Shown: positions 47,233-57,356, counted from the first letter of the stretch. The stretch is DNA of 64,000 nt from Bdellovibrionales bacterium (GCA_016714165.1 JADJNU010000002.1:806001-870000); one strand, 5' to 3'. Notes: generated by a model from the letters alone, not told the origin. Numbers and translations are program-made.

Positions 47233-48579
47233 ATGATAGTCGTCAGGAAACGAGCTCGCACAGCCGATTTGGTCGGCCCAAAGAGTCTGATGATGAGAAA
47301 TAGGCAGGACAAAATGAAAAGAAGCGAGAATTCGAAACCAGAAGAATTGATAAAGCCGCTTGATCCGGTCGAGTCATTGGCCGCAATGCACCACGAATTT
47401 GGCGAACATGGGGGTGTTAACATGTCCATTGAAGCCAGCACGACTTTTTCTGTGATGGATGCAAGGACTCTCCCTGCGATATTTCGTGGACAAGTTGGCC
47501 CTAACCAGGGTGGGTGCTTTCTTTACGGAAGGCATTTCAATCCAACCGTATACAACTTAGGGAAGCAGTTGGCCCATATGGAGGGATCTGAGACTGGCTA
47601 CTGCACTTCCTCAGGAATGGGCGCGATTTCATCTGCCGTTCTCCAATACTGCAATAGCGGGGACGAGATCTTGGCAAGCCACACAATTTACGGAGGAACC
47701 TTTGCTTTTTTTAAGGATTTTCTCCCCTTAAAATGTGGAATTAAAACCACTTTCGTCGATGTCTTGAATTTGGATTTGGTCGAAAGCTCCTTCACCAAAA
47801 ATACACGCATTCTCTACATTGAGACCATGTCGAATCCCATGTTGAGTATCCCAGACATTCCAAAGCTGGCTAACCTCGCTCACAAGCATGGAGTTAAGCT
47901 TGTTGTCGACAATACTTTCACTCCCTTGATTGTATCCCCAATAAAATGGGGAGCCGACGTTGTCATTCACTCTCTCACCAAGTTCATTAACGGAGCTTCT
48001 GATATTATTGCTGGAGCTATTTGTGGACCGACCTCGCTGATTGAATCTCTGATGGATCTCCATCTGGGCTCCATGATGCTTCTCGGCCCAACTCTAGATC
48101 CCCATTCAGCATCTTCCATTAGCCTTCGAATTCCGCACTTATCTCTTCGCATGAAGGAGCACTCTCATCGAGCCTTGATTTTTGCTCAACGATTGGAAGA
48201 ACTAAGGGTCCCAGTTATTTATCCAGGCCTTCCTTCTCATCCGGGTCGATCATGCTTGGATCGAATCCGAAATAAGGAATACGGCTACGGGGGTCTCCTG
48301 TGCATCGATATGGAGACAACTGAACGGGCTTATCGACTCATGGATCTTCTTCAAAATGGAGAAAAATTTGGAATCATGGCTGTGAGCCTTGGGTACTCTG
48401 AAACCCTGATGACATGTCCTGCTAGCACCACCTCCAGCGAACTGAGTGAGGAGGAACTCAAAAATGCGGGAATACGACCAGGACTGGTCCGCCTATCAAT
48501 TGGCTACACCGGCACCATTGAGCAAAGATGGAGCCAGTTTGAAAGAGCACTCAATAAAATTGGAATAAAGAAAACATAA
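47233..48579 (+). CDS. PLP gamma-family sulfur amino acid enzyme
   Basis: 448 residues. Cys/Met metabolism gamma-family of PLP enzymes: YGRHFNPTVYNLGKQLAHMEG, CTSSGMGAIS, SHTIYGGTFAFF, YIETMSNPML, VVDNTFTPLI and HSLTKFINGASD with the Schiff-base Lys. The family includes cystathionine gamma-synthase, cystathionine gamma-lyase and methionine gamma-lyase, which cannot be separated here. The N terminus is basic and probably over-long: ATGs at 47290/47293 or 47314 are alternatives, with the domain beginning near residue 60. Confidence 0.82.
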   Translation: MIVVRKRARTADLVGPKSLMMRNRQDKMKRSENSKPEELIKPLDPVESLAAMHHEFGEHGGVNMSIEASTTFSVMDARTLPAIFRGQVGPNQGGCFLYGRHFNPTVYNLGKQLAHMEGSETGYCTSSGMGAISSAVLQYCNSGDEILASHTIYGGTFAFFKDFLPLKCGIKTTFVDVLNLDLVESSFTKNTRILYIETMSNPMLSIPDIPKLANLAHKHGVKLVVDNTFTPLIVSPIKWGADVVIHSLTKFINGASDIIAGAICGPTSLIESLMDLHLGSMMLLGPTLDPHSASSISLRIPHLSLRMKEHSHRALIFAQRLEELRVPVIYPGLPSHPGRSCLDRIRNKEYGYGGLLCIDMETTERAYRLMDLLQNGEKFGIMAVSLGYSETLMTCPASTTSSELSEEELKNAGIRPGLVRLSIGYTGTIEQRWSQFERALNKIGIKKT

Positions 48580-48682
48580 GGAGTAGGTCTCTTAAGCACC
48601 AAAAAAAACGAGAAGTGCCCGTCAGTCGCCGTCCATTCTACCCTGAAGGTTGGAGTAAACTTTGTATCCTCCTCCAGTGACT

Positions 48683-49279
48683 TCAAAAAACAGAAGAGGT
48701 AAGTCCGCTCACTGAAGCATGAACGAGATAACCAGATGCTAGTTCCTGTCTCGCTCCGCTCGATGAAAAACCAGCGACTGAACTCCGTCCTGCAGCAGGT
48801 AAAAAGTCAAAATTTTTCTGGAGTAAAACCACGGAGCCCATATTTGTCACTCGCATCGTCTTTGTCCCAGCAGAATTGGCTCTCATCGCACAAACGGAGA
48901 CGCCATTGACGTCAGAACTCGTGCACGGAGACCCGGTCACTCCAACTCCGCTCAAAATTTGGTAGTCGGGACGATAATTAGCCACGACCTTTCCATCAGA
49001 ATTAACCAATCTGATCAAAATATAGAGTGGCGTCTGACCATCGGCAATGCCCGACCCGCTCACTATAATTTCAGATCTCCCAAAATCATTCCCACTGCTA
49101 CCAATACCAATATGTCCCTTTATTTCATTATTAATACTGCAGCCAAAGAGCGACAAACTGAGGGCAAAAAAGACGAAGGCACCCCTTCCATTTGCATATG
49201 AAGCGGGTGAAGCATTCTCGCCTCCAGATCCCGCCGACGCCAATGTCATACAAAGATTCAATTTCCACCAACGTGTCAT
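48683..49279 (-). CDS. Ig-like lipoprotein of unknown function
   Basis: 198 residues. A hydrophobic stretch AFVFFALSLSLFGCS gives a lipobox Cys near residue 47, after an unusually long N-terminal region that begins at ATG 49279 with CAGGGG upstream. The mature part has an Ig-like strand pattern (TPLYILIRLVNSDGKVVANY; GTKTMRVTNMGSVVL) as in invasin-type repeats. Surface or outer-membrane lipoprotein. The true start might be further inside, but I see no better codon. Confidence 0.55.
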   Translation of the reverse strand: MTRWWKLNLCMTLASAGSGGENASPASYANGRGAFVFFALSLSLFGCSINNEIKGHIGIGSSGNDFGRSEIIVSGSGIADGQTPLYILIRLVNSDGKVVANYRPDYQILSGVGVTGSPCTSSDVNGVSVCAMRANSAGTKTMRVTNMGSVVLLQKNFDFLPAAGRSSVAGFSSSGARQELASGYLVHASVSGLTSSVF

Positions 49280-49501
49280 AATAAAACCCCTGAGTCTAAT
49301 ACCAAAGTGCCAAGAAAATGATCGTTCCTATCGTTCTTATCATTGTAATAAGCCTTTTGACCCTTCGCAAACGAGTCTCACCCTCTGGCTCCAAATGGGT
49401 CGTCAATATCGTTTCTTTTTGATAAAAAAGGCTATCCCCTTTCGTTTTAGCGATCAGTCAAGCATTGAAAATAGGGATTGAGAAGCATAAGGTGGGTGGC
49501 G

Positions 49502-50338
49502 ATGACTGAGCTTCGATTTTCTTTTCCACGAATTTTTGTTCGCCTTTTATTGATTGCCTTACAGGTGACTGCCATCATGCCAGTGGCAAAAGCCTCCGGT
49601 GATCCCGAACCCACGAGCTTTAATCACTCACAATTTTTTGAACCTCAATTGATTCGAGATGAGCTCACTTCTCCGCTCAAGGCAGACACTCGGAATTGGC
49701 TTATCGGCGGTACCACATTAACTGCCGCTCTCGTCCTCTTAAAGGGGGAAGTCGTCGATCCAATTCAAAGGGATTTTTCTCAACGTAAACCGCTGGGAGA
49801 TTTCTCTGTTCTTGGCGATTATGGAGGCAGATTTATCCCTAATGCAATTTACTCGGGGGCGATGTTCTGTGCCTACAAAATTACAAACGAAAGTTCCTAT
49901 CTTGGGTTTAGTCTTATCATGATGAAAGCCAGCGTGTATGCTGTCGCGACGTCTACCCTACTCAAAGTCACAATTCAAGAACCGCGCCCCAACGACAGAA
50001 GTGATACAAAATCATTTCCTTCCGGTCACACCACCGCCGCGTTTGCATTTTCGTCCGTGGTGACAGCTGAACATGGTTTCTTCCCTTACGGTCTCATGGC
50101 CACAGCTCTAGCCACACTGACAGGCTTGAGTCGAATAAATGACAACAAACACTACCTCCACGATGTTGTGGCCGGAGCCACGATAGGTACGGTTTTTGGT
50201 CTTGGAGTCTCAAGGGTCAATCAATCCAGAGCAGACAGCAAACGCGAGCAATCAAAGATCGCCTTTCCTCGGTGGCAAATTGCTCCCGCAATGACGAAGG
50301 ACTTCTTCGGTCTGTTACTTAGCTTTGATTTAGGATAA
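49502..50338 (+). CDS. exported PAP2-family phosphatase
   Basis: 278 residues. PAP2 motifs: KVTIQEPRP (KxxxxxxRP), FPSGHTTAAFAF (PSGH) and GLSRINDNKHYLHDVVAG (SRxxxxxHxxxD). A signal segment (FVRLLLIALQVTAIMPVAKA) precedes four or five hydrophobic helices. These enzymes remove phosphate from lipids such as undecaprenyl-PP or phosphatidate. AAGGTGGGTGGCG precedes the ATG at 49502; an in-frame ATG at 49478 exists. It is 15 bases before the ABC operon. Confidence 0.85.
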   Translation: MTELRFSFPRIFVRLLLIALQVTAIMPVAKASGDPEPTSFNHSQFFEPQLIRDELTSPLKADTRNWLIGGTTLTAALVLLKGEVVDPIQRDFSQRKPLGDFSVLGDYGGRFIPNAIYSGAMFCAYKITNESSYLGFSLIMMKASVYAVATSTLLKVTIQEPRPNDRSDTKSFPSGHTTAAFAFSSVVTAEHGFFPYGLMATALATLTGLSRINDNKHYLHDVVAGATIGTVFGLGVSRVNQSRADSKREQSKIAFPRWQIAPAMTKDFFGLLLSFDLG

Positions 50339-50353
50339 TAGGATAAATTGAAT

Positions 50354-51334
50354 ATGATCCCATTTGAAAATCAACCTCCAATCGCCATTAGTGCCTCGCG
50401 GTTATTCAAGCGCTTTGCTCCCTCTCTGCCCCCTGCTGTCAATCATCTTGACCTTCAAGTCTCGGTTGGAGAATCCGTTGCGTTTCTTGGGCCAAATGGA
50501 GCTGGCAAAAGCACCACTATCAAATTGCTCTGCGGTATTCTAGTTCCAGATCATGGGGAAGCGAAGATCATGGGAGCCCCAGCTGGATCAAAAAAAGCAA
50601 ATCTCTCACTCGGTTTGGTCTTTGGAGCAAGATCACAACTGTATTTTCATATGACCGTACACCAATGCCTCATTTTGCAAGCTGAAACCTATTACGTCAG
50701 CGGTGCAGATCAGAAAATGCGCATCGGCGAACTAAGCGAAATATTTGGCGCCACACACCTTTTAAAAAGGCGAATTCGAGAACTCTCTTTAGGGGAGCGA
50801 ATGCGCTGTGAGATTATCGCAAGCCTTGTTCACCGGCCAAAAGTGATACTTTTGGATGAACCAACGATCGGCCTAGATATAGGCGCCAAACTGAGCCTTC
50901 GTGAAAAATTGAAGGAATGGCAGAGGAATGAAAAAACAACGATGCTTCTCACTAGCCATGACTTAGGCGATGTCGAAGCCCTTTGTGAGCGTTGCATCCT
51001 CATCAATCACGGAGAAAAGGCCTATGATGGACGCCTCGAGCAAGTCAGAGGAGACTTGTCTACCATTCGAAGAATTAAACTTTTACTTGGTGAAGGGGCC
51101 GTTTCCACTCAAGATCTCATCAAGGGGCTGCGTGAAATCGAAGGCAACAACCCCATGGAAAAGAATTTTGAATTTTGTTTAGATAAAACCCCACTTCCGA
51201 AGGTCATGGAATTTTTATCCATGAACTACGGGACCCTTCTTCAAGATATCCAAATCTCTGGAGTTCCACTGGAAGAGGTCATTCAAAAGCGCTACTCACG
51301 CACACGAACTGAAACGAAACAGACGTTATGTTAA
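50354..51334 (+). CDS. ABC transporter ATP-binding protein
   Basis: 326 residues. Walker A LGPNGAGKSTTIKLL, signature LSLGERMRCEII, Walker B VILLDEPTIGLD and H-loop LTSHDLGD. The C-terminal 90 residues form an ABC-2 exporter-type regulatory extension. It overlaps permease 1 by seven bases. The trio resembles the DUF990/ABC-2 exporter type, exporting an unknown substrate. ATG 50354 is used; a TTG at 50348 is in frame. Confidence 0.88.
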   Translation: MIPFENQPPIAISASRLFKRFAPSLPPAVNHLDLQVSVGESVAFLGPNGAGKSTTIKLLCGILVPDHGEAKIMGAPAGSKKANLSLGLVFGARSQLYFHMTVHQCLILQAETYYVSGADQKMRIGELSEIFGATHLLKRRIRELSLGERMRCEIIASLVHRPKVILLDEPTIGLDIGAKLSLREKLKEWQRNEKTTMLLTSHDLGDVEALCERCILINHGEKAYDGRLEQVRGDLSTIRRIKLLLGEGAVSTQDLIKGLREIEGNNPMEKNFEFCLDKTPLPKVMEFLSMNYGTLLQDIQISGVPLEEVIQKRYSRTRTETKQTLC

Positions 51335-52135
51335 AATCCGTCTACCAAAACTCTGTTCTGGAAATTCGGTACTATCTTTTACTCATGTCTTTTAGCCTCC
51401 GCGAAAATTATACCGATTTGCGTGCCACAGGAGTTACCTATTTTCTCTATTGTTTCTTCATTTGGCTCCTTTTCCCTTGTCTGGGTAAAGTTTCATCCTC
51501 AGAGCAGTCATTTTTCTCACACTCAAGTTTTTCTTTATCTTGGTGTTACAGAAATGCTGTTTATGAGCTTTCTTAGCAAAAAGATGATCCTGCGAGGCAC
51601 TGAGGATTTTTCTCTCTTTCTCGCGCGCCCACGTTCTTGGCTGGCCCGGGAGGTCTTTTCCAATATTGGAAACTGTCTGGGTAAGAGAATCATGTATTCA
51701 TTGTTTCTCCTTGGATTTTCGGTCCTACTCGGCGCCTCCCCAACCCATAAGATCGGATTTATGGGAAGAATCATCGAACTCATCATCCTCCTAGCAATTC
51801 CCCAAGCTCTCTTAGTCACTCTTTTTAGTGCTTTTCGGCTCTCTTATGCACAAACAGATTATTTTATTCTGCCATTTTCTAAACTGTTCTTGGCTCTCGG
51901 CGGTGTTTTCGGTCCTCTCAGTGATTTTGCCGATCCCTGGAGGAAGATTTTTCTTCAGTTACCTGGATCTGATCTCTTTTTTCAGCCTGCCTTTTACGCA
52001 GTCCACGGACACTTCTATCAAACAACAGGAAAAATTTGGCTTTTTCGAGTATTGCTCATTGATTCTGTTTTGATCCTATTGCTCCTTTTCTTTTACAAAA
52101 GAGGACGCAAGCTCTTTCAGGCCTGGGGAGGTTAA
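51328..52135 (+). pseudogene. ABC-2 permease 1, frameshift
   Basis: The frame from ATG 51328 (YYLLLMSFSLRENYTDLRATG) breaks between 51430 and 51530; the next frame carries VFLYLGVTEMLFMSFLSKKM and FLARPRSWLAREVFS on to 52135. Removing one T from TTTT near 51470 joins them. The joined protein is about 268 residues with six hydrophobic helices of the ABC-2/DUF990 type. As written the first frame ends at 51576. Confidence 0.75.
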
Positions 52136-52136
52136 C

Positions 52137-52913
52137 ATGAATCTCATTATCCGCTCAGCTGGGTTTCACTTTAAATCTCACTGGTCGAGTCAATCGAATT
52201 TCTGGATTGGCATTGCTGGCATGCTTGTGAATAATTCCCTCACTCTTTTGGGCATTTGGGCCATGCTTTTTGCGGGAAAAACTGCTCTCGTCGAAGCGAG
52301 GGACGCTTTTTTTATCATGAATTTTGTTCTCATGTTGGCTTGGGGTATGATCCATGTGTTTTTAGGTGGAGTCACAAATCTGGATACTCAGATCAACCAG
52401 GGGAGTCTCGATCTAGCAATGGTAACGCCAAGAAGTCCCTTCTTGACCTTATCCTTGACCAGTTCCGACTTGCCCGCCTGGGGCGACGTGATTTTAGGCG
52501 GCTTGGGTCTGGTTATTTTTTCGTTTCACACAGGATTTCTCTTTTTTCTTCATAGCTTAGTCATGGTCTTTTTTGCCTGCGTTTCTCTCTATTCCTTTTT
52601 CCTTTTCGCTGGATCACTGGCCTTTTGGTTTCGCCGAACCGAAAATGCTCATTCCGTCTTAATCAATATGTGTGTGGCGTTCAATACTTATCCCATTTTT
52701 GGCGGAAGAGAGAGCGGATCGCGTTGGGCTATCTTTCTAACTCCCATCTTGCTCGCCGGTGTGATACCAGCATCTTTTTTGGTGCAGCCCACAATGGAAT
52801 CACTCGCTTTGGAAGTGATTGGCAGTCTGGTCGTTCTATTTGGAGCAAGAAAATTTTTTTACTTAGGGATGAAAAGGTATCAGAGTTGCTCCATACTCGG
52901 ACTTCAGAGATAA
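52137..52913 (+). CDS. ABC-2 family permease 2
   Basis: 258 residues with six hydrophobic helices (GIWAMLFAGKTALVEARDAF; VNNSLTLLGIW). MVTPRSPFLTLSLTSSDL and FRRTENAHSVLIN fit the DUF990/ABC-2 exporter family. Begins one base after permease 1. It would form the second half of a heterodimeric exporter with the ATPase at 50354. Confidence 0.8.
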   Translation: MNLIIRSAGFHFKSHWSSQSNFWIGIAGMLVNNSLTLLGIWAMLFAGKTALVEARDAFFIMNFVLMLAWGMIHVFLGGVTNLDTQINQGSLDLAMVTPRSPFLTLSLTSSDLPAWGDVILGGLGLVIFSFHTGFLFFLHSLVMVFFACVSLYSFFLFAGSLAFWFRRTENAHSVLINMCVAFNTYPIFGGRESGSRWAIFLTPILLAGVIPASFLVQPTMESLALEVIGSLVVLFGARKFFYLGMKRYQSCSILGLQR

Positions 52914-52966
52914 AGTAGATCTTGAATTTATTTTCGATTTACTTCCAATTTATTTCTTGAAATACC

Positions 52967-54236
52967 TCACATAGCTTTTGGATTCTGCAATTTTTCTCCA
53001 AGAACTTGCCGGGTCTTTTCAAGCCTTGGACTTTCCCGCACTCTTTTGTGGAGCGAATTAAAAATTTCTGAGGCTTCAATCGACTTCCCTAATTGAATAG
53101 AATAGAAAACATCTCCGAGTATAATATTATCTCGAATCGAAAATCGAAAATCCTCATCCTGGATCGATTCTCTTGGCTTTAATTCCGGATCGATAGACTG
53201 GTAACTGTCCTTTTCATTCTGCCAAGCTTTTCTTGCTTGTTTCATTTCACTTTCTGAAGCTGTCTTGCTTACTGTCCTTTCGGCGACCGCCACGTCTACC
53301 GTGGGTACCTTGAACTCACTATTTCCGAAACCCAATTTGCATATTTCTGATTTGGCTTCTGATAACGGACCTTGGCCACAATTGATATTTTAGAAACATC
53401 CTTTCGAATTCGAACTTGAAATGGAATATCCACGAAATTCTTTGTCGGTATAACGTTTTTCTGATCTGAGGAAAACAACCACGACCGATGCCTATCAGTC
53501 TCCATCAAATTACCTTCGACATCCCTTGGCACAGACCTAAAAACAAGGGTGTTTCTTTCATCCAGCAGATTATCCTTGTCTAAGCTGCCATATTGATAAA
53601 TCAGATCTCCCTTCTCGTCTTTAATGCTTATTTCTGGCCAAGCTAGAACTAAATCGCTCTCTGGTCCGGCAGGAAAGGAATGCCCGACGCCAATGTTGGC
53701 GATCCGAACAATAAGATCCACCTTTCGGCCCATAAATACACTGGGCGATAAAATCCCAATAAAAATTTTTTTATCTTGAATAAACTTTTGAGAATCCCTC
53801 ATCTGAGTTTCTTTTCCAAAGAGTTTAGCCATTGTAAATCCTGCGGATAAAAATCGATGGTTTGCTACTTTTCCTTTTGTCTTAGCTGAAACATCAGCAT
53901 TCGTGCTGATCCCTGCCATATGGCAATTCTGACAGGTCTTAAAATTCGCAGACGCTGATTGTCCATAATGCCCATCTCTCCAACTGGGATACTGTAGGCG
54001 CATGTGGCAGGCAGCACAGTATCTTGCCTCTTTATAATCGGACTTCATATACTCTTGTTTATGCGATGAAGGTTTCATTTTAATAATACTATTGTGCAAC
54101 GAAGCGATAACTTCATTTTTTGATTCTGAAAACAGGAATTCATTTTTTTCCTCAACCTGATAGGACACCCACTGCCCGGTCACCTTCACTTTGCTCATTT
54201 TGTGACAGAGAACACATGAGGCTCCCTCATGTGTTC
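52967..54236 (-). pseudogene. pentaheme cytochrome, C-terminal part (out of frame)
   Basis: Continues the cytochrome frame from 54195-55187 after a one-base shift near 54235. Haem motifs are CVLCH, CAACH (ARYCAACHMRLQ) and CQNCH. The downstream domain has FMGRKVDLIVRIANIGVGHSFPAG and FQVRIRKDVSK, the strand-rich part of c-type cytochromes of this group. A second one-base gap in the TTT at about 53330 moves the frame into 52967-53335 (FGNSEFKVPTVDVAVAERT and a helical tail). Adding a base there gives ANWVFGNSEFKVPTVDVAV, a natural continuation. Confidence 0.75.
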
Positions 54237-55187
54237 TGAAATTCCGTAATCGTGATTGATTTGCCCTGCTACGAGACCGACGGGTGAATGGCAAGCGGCA
54301 CAGACCTTAAATGCCTCAGATCCTTTGTGATTTGTATGAGGCGTCTTAAAAAGACCCTTGTCAGCCTCTGAATTCAATAATTCTGCGGTCTTCATCACAA
54401 AGGGATTGGGCGTTCTGTAGTGGACCGATTCTTCCCACTGTTTATAGATTTCTTCATGACAGCCACTTGTACCGCAACTCTTTGAATTGGTAAAACCATC
54501 AAGAGTGATGAGGTTCCCCTTAGCAAGAGAAACGTGACCTGGAGAGAGGATATTTTCTGTTTGTGACTTGCGACCCTTGCTGAGATAGTTCTTATAAACG
54601 TATCTCGCTTCGATTGCCAAACCAAGAGTCAAAGTGAAGGCCACCAGAGTCACCGTCCATCGGACACCTGAGTAGACTATTTTTTTTAAAGCTTTGTGAA
54701 AGATGTTCTTCTGGAGTGGCAACAAAGAGTCCCAAACCAGTCGGATAATAGAATAAACATAGGCCGATAGAAATATAACAGCCATAAAGGATGAAAGAAT
54801 ATGAAACCACCACATCCATTTAATTCCTGTCACCCCAATCAACAGAATAGGAAGTGCCGTCCCATACGAAATAATCAAATTCACAAGCGAGAGGATACCA
54901 AACCACCAAAGCCTCCTTTCGCCTCTTGAGGAGCCGTGAATCCGTAGGCGAAAATAGAGCATCATGATAGAGAATATGAGAGAAATACCCAGATAAGCAT
55001 GAGCTAAAAGAACAAATCCAGAGACAGAATTTAATTTGTCACACAATAGAAGAGTGATTCCCGTGATCAATTCAAATGCGATCAGACACAATCCAAATCT
55101 GAACAGTCCCGTTTTCCAATCCCGGGAAGTTTCGATTTTTCGTATCTCCTTCACAAAGGAATCCGACAAAGTTGTGACCTTCAGCAA
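54195..55187 (-). CDS. membrane-anchored multiheme cytochrome c, N-terminal part
   Basis: 330 residues as read. Four to five hydrophobic helices (CLIAFELITGITLLLCDKL; VNLIISYGTALPILLIGV; FMAVIFLSAYVYSII; TVTLVAFTLTLGLAIEA) are followed by haem sites in the periplasm: SCGTSGCHEEIYKQWEE with a CX4CH haem site and VCAACHSP. The last 20 residues before the stop are out-of-frame reading. With the second part the full protein has five haem motifs and about 740 residues. The role is periplasmic electron transfer; the redox partner is unknown. Confidence 0.78.
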   Translation of the reverse strand: MLKVTTLSDSFVKEIRKIETSRDWKTGLFRFGLCLIAFELITGITLLLCDKLNSVSGFVLLAHAYLGISLIFSIMMLYFRLRIHGSSRGERRLWWFGILSLVNLIISYGTALPILLIGVTGIKWMWWFHILSSFMAVIFLSAYVYSIIRLVWDSLLPLQKNIFHKALKKIVYSGVRWTVTLVAFTLTLGLAIEARYVYKNYLSKGRKSQTENILSPGHVSLAKGNLITLDGFTNSKSCGTSGCHEEIYKQWEESVHYRTPNPFVMKTAELLNSEADKGLFKTPHTNHKGSEAFKVCAACHSPVGLVAGQINHDYGISEHMREPHVFSVTK

Positions 55188-55334
55188 GAGATGTTTTCAA
55201 GACATGGGAGTAATTATAATAATATTATCTCAATACGGAAGGGGATAAGAGCAATCGATAAGAGAATTATCAAAGTGCTCTCGGTCCGACCTCTGGAATC
55301 CCAAAATCACTAGAGAGAAGCGAAAAATGAAACC

Positions 55335-56063
55335 CTAGAGATCACGGGTCCAATCTTCATATAACTGTATGGCATCAATATGCCTTATTTCACGCACCGG
55401 CTCGAGCTCAAGGTCGATTTCAACCGGGGCGGCAGGGTCGGTAATTGCTCGCACCCATTCTGCCAAAGTCAGAGGTCTTGGCGAGATCGATACATCAAAG
55501 ATCCATATTCCACCTCCTTCACCAGCGGAGCTTCGTGCATAAGCCACAATGTGCCAACCCCATTGATACTCACGCTGATCCACCCAAGAAATTCCAGTTA
55601 GATTTCCTGCCGCTATCAAACGGCCAAGAAAGATATCGCGATCACTCGAAAAGATTGAAATCTCTTCGGCTCGGGAGTTACACCCCCAAACAATATTTGA
55701 TAGACTTCTGAGTGACTTCGTTACACAGAAGCCCGCCATCAATAAACGCGCTTGAGATTCACTTAAGACAGTAGTCAGATCTGGTACTGATCTAAATTTT
55801 TCCTCCATTCTCTCAACAAACGACTGCCTCGCTTCTTCAATCGAATTCCACCGTGAACGAGGTGCCTGGGAAAAATAAAGATCAGGGGATTCATATCTTA
55901 AAGCTGCCTTCCAATTGCGAGGCCGCTTCTTCATGAAGATAGATTCTGGAAGGGTGGCCCCTTTCAGCAAACCAAAACAAGACCCACTGCCTAGTATCTG
56001 GCTTTGACCAAGTATCGGAAAAAGTGAGAGTAACAATCCCATCAAATATTTAGGACAATTCAC
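55335..56063 (-). CDS. secreted protein-glutaminase-like protein
   Basis: 242 residues. A signal peptide (YLMGLLLSLFPILGQSQ) precedes a domain with VWGCNSRAEEIS (Cys128), WGWHIVAYARS (His171) and IWIFDVSISPRPLTLAEWV (Asp190). The order Cys-His-Asp and the DPSL..RPL.L.EW pattern recall bacterial protein-glutaminases, which deamidate Gln in proteins; the resemblance is partial. Such an enzyme in a predator could act on prey proteins, but this is inference. No helper pro-region is obvious beyond residues 30-110. Confidence 0.6.
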   Translation of the reverse strand: MNCPKYLMGLLLSLFPILGQSQILGSGSCFGLLKGATLPESIFMKKRPRNWKAALRYESPDLYFSQAPRSRWNSIEEARQSFVERMEEKFRSVPDLTTVLSESQARLLMAGFCVTKSLRSLSNIVWGCNSRAEEISIFSSDRDIFLGRLIAAGNLTGISWVDQREYQWGWHIVAYARSSAGEGGGIWIFDVSISPRPLTLAEWVRAITDPAAPVEIDLELEPVREIRHIDAIQLYEDWTRDL

Positions 56064-56202
56064 TATATTTCCAATTGCTTAGCTCTGCCATTGTCATCCA
56101 AAATTTCGTGTCAAAAATTGCACTTAACCAAAAAATCTGATTCAGTTTCTAAGGAGCAATCTTGCCACTCAGAAAAAGCTCATATGTATTCAATGATGAA
56201 AT

Positions 56203-56279
56203 TGGCGCGCCCGGAAGGAGTCGAACCTCCGACCACATGATTCGTAGTCATGTACTCTATCCAGCTGAGCTACGGGCGC
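56203..56279 (-). tRNA. tRNA-Arg (ACG)
   Basis: 77-base cloverleaf, GCGCCCGTAGCTCAGCTGG..., anticodon loop CTACGAA, T arm GGTTCGACTCC, encoded CCA. Target of TadA-made inosine (tadA at 44.2 kb). Confidence 0.95.
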
Positions 56280-56531
56280 GCACGCAAAGAATCGACTGGC
56301 ACACTTTTAGACATATTGTGCTAGGAAATCAAGGTCTCTCTTTCGTCTTAGTCTCCAGTTCAAGTGGATCATTTGGTTTTGCTCAAAGGCCATCAAGACA
56401 CAAAAAGCCATAAAGCTAAAGGTGACAATCGAGGGCCCGTTAGGCATGTTGAAGTTGATAGCTTAAGAATGGGGCTTTATCCGCTTCTGCTGCCGAACTA
56501 CCGGCCTGGCAAGCGATGCTGAGGTTTAGAT

Positions 56532-57119
56532 ATGACACCTATTTCTGTATGGAAAAATTCCCTAACTGAATCCCGCCAGATTTTGGACGATTTTATCAAT
56601 GATTCTAGTCAGTTAGATAGATGCAGCAAGTTTTCTCATCTTCTTATTGAGACCTTTAAAAGCGGTGGTCACCTCTTTACATGCGGAAACGGCGGAAGCC
56701 ACTGTGATGCAATGCATTTTGCGGAAGAGTGGACGGGTCGATATCGCAAAGATCGCAAGCCCATGGGCGCAATCGCTTTGGGAGATGCAAGCCACACAAC
56801 CTGCGTTGGAAATGACTTTGGGTTTGATTCCATCTTTTCCCGACAGCTTGAGGGTCTTGGCCGCGAAGGAGATTTGCTTGTGGGGCTCTCGACGAGTGGG
56901 AATTCACCCAATGTCATTCGAGCAATTGAAATGGCCAGAAATATGAAGATCCGCACTGTCGGCCTCTTGGGACGCGACGGAGGGAAACTCAAAGATATGT
57001 GCGATCTCTCAATTACAGTGCCCGCGAAAACTTCCGATCGGATACAGGAAATGCACATTAAGATCATACACACAGTGATTGAAACTGTTGAAAGGGAGAT
57101 CTTTCCAGGCAACTATTGA
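56532..57119 (+). CDS. gmhA: sedoheptulose 7-phosphate isomerase
   Basis: 195 residues. SIS-domain GmhA begins heptose biosynthesis for LPS. LFTCGNGGSHCDAMHFAEEW is the active-site loop, and HTTCVGNDFGFDSIF and GLSTSGNSPNVIRAI are the SIS blocks. Slightly unusual in having a Cys pair near the active site. Its pathway partner hldD is at 8.2 kb. Confidence 0.93.
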   Translation: MTPISVWKNSLTESRQILDDFINDSSQLDRCSKFSHLLIETFKSGGHLFTCGNGGSHCDAMHFAEEWTGRYRKDRKPMGAIALGDASHTTCVGNDFGFDSIFSRQLEGLGREGDLLVGLSTSGNSPNVIRAIEMARNMKIRTVGLLGRDGGKLKDMCDLSITVPAKTSDRIQEMHIKIIHTVIETVEREIFPGNY

Positions 57120-57175
57120 GCCTTGATTCTGCCATTGTCCTGTGGCAGTGTTCCCGGAAGCAAGAAGGGTCACCT

Positions 57176-57268
57176 GGAGAGGTGGGTGAGTGGCTTAAAC
57201 CAGTTGTTTGCTAAACAACCGTATGGGGTAAACCCGTACCGCGGGTTCAAATCCCGCCCTCTCCGCCA
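57176..57268 (+). tRNA. tRNA-Ser (GCU)
   Basis: 93-base class II tRNA, GGAGAGGTGGGTGAGTGG..., anticodon GCT in TTGCTAA, a long variable arm, GGTTCAAATCC in the T arm and an encoded CCA. Confidence 0.95.
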
Positions 57269-57303
57269 TTCTGAATTTTGGCTATACGGTTCTACGGTTC
57301 TAC

Positions 57304-57356
57304 GGTTCTACTCGGTTCATGGTGGGTAATTCAAAAAAGTCATTTAAGCACAAGCA
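57304..57356. mobile_element. solo 53-bp ISL3 end
   Basis: Identical to 38981-39033 in reverse orientation, beginning exactly at the outer terminal GGTTCTACTCGG of the IS at 37.7-39.0 kb. The rest of the element is missing. The inner side runs into the hydrolase gene, so a deletion must have removed most of the IS and the 3' end of that gene. Confidence 0.85.

Noticed and set aside
56162..56413. 83-residue plus-strand frame
   Set aside because: Runs antisense through tRNA-Arg.
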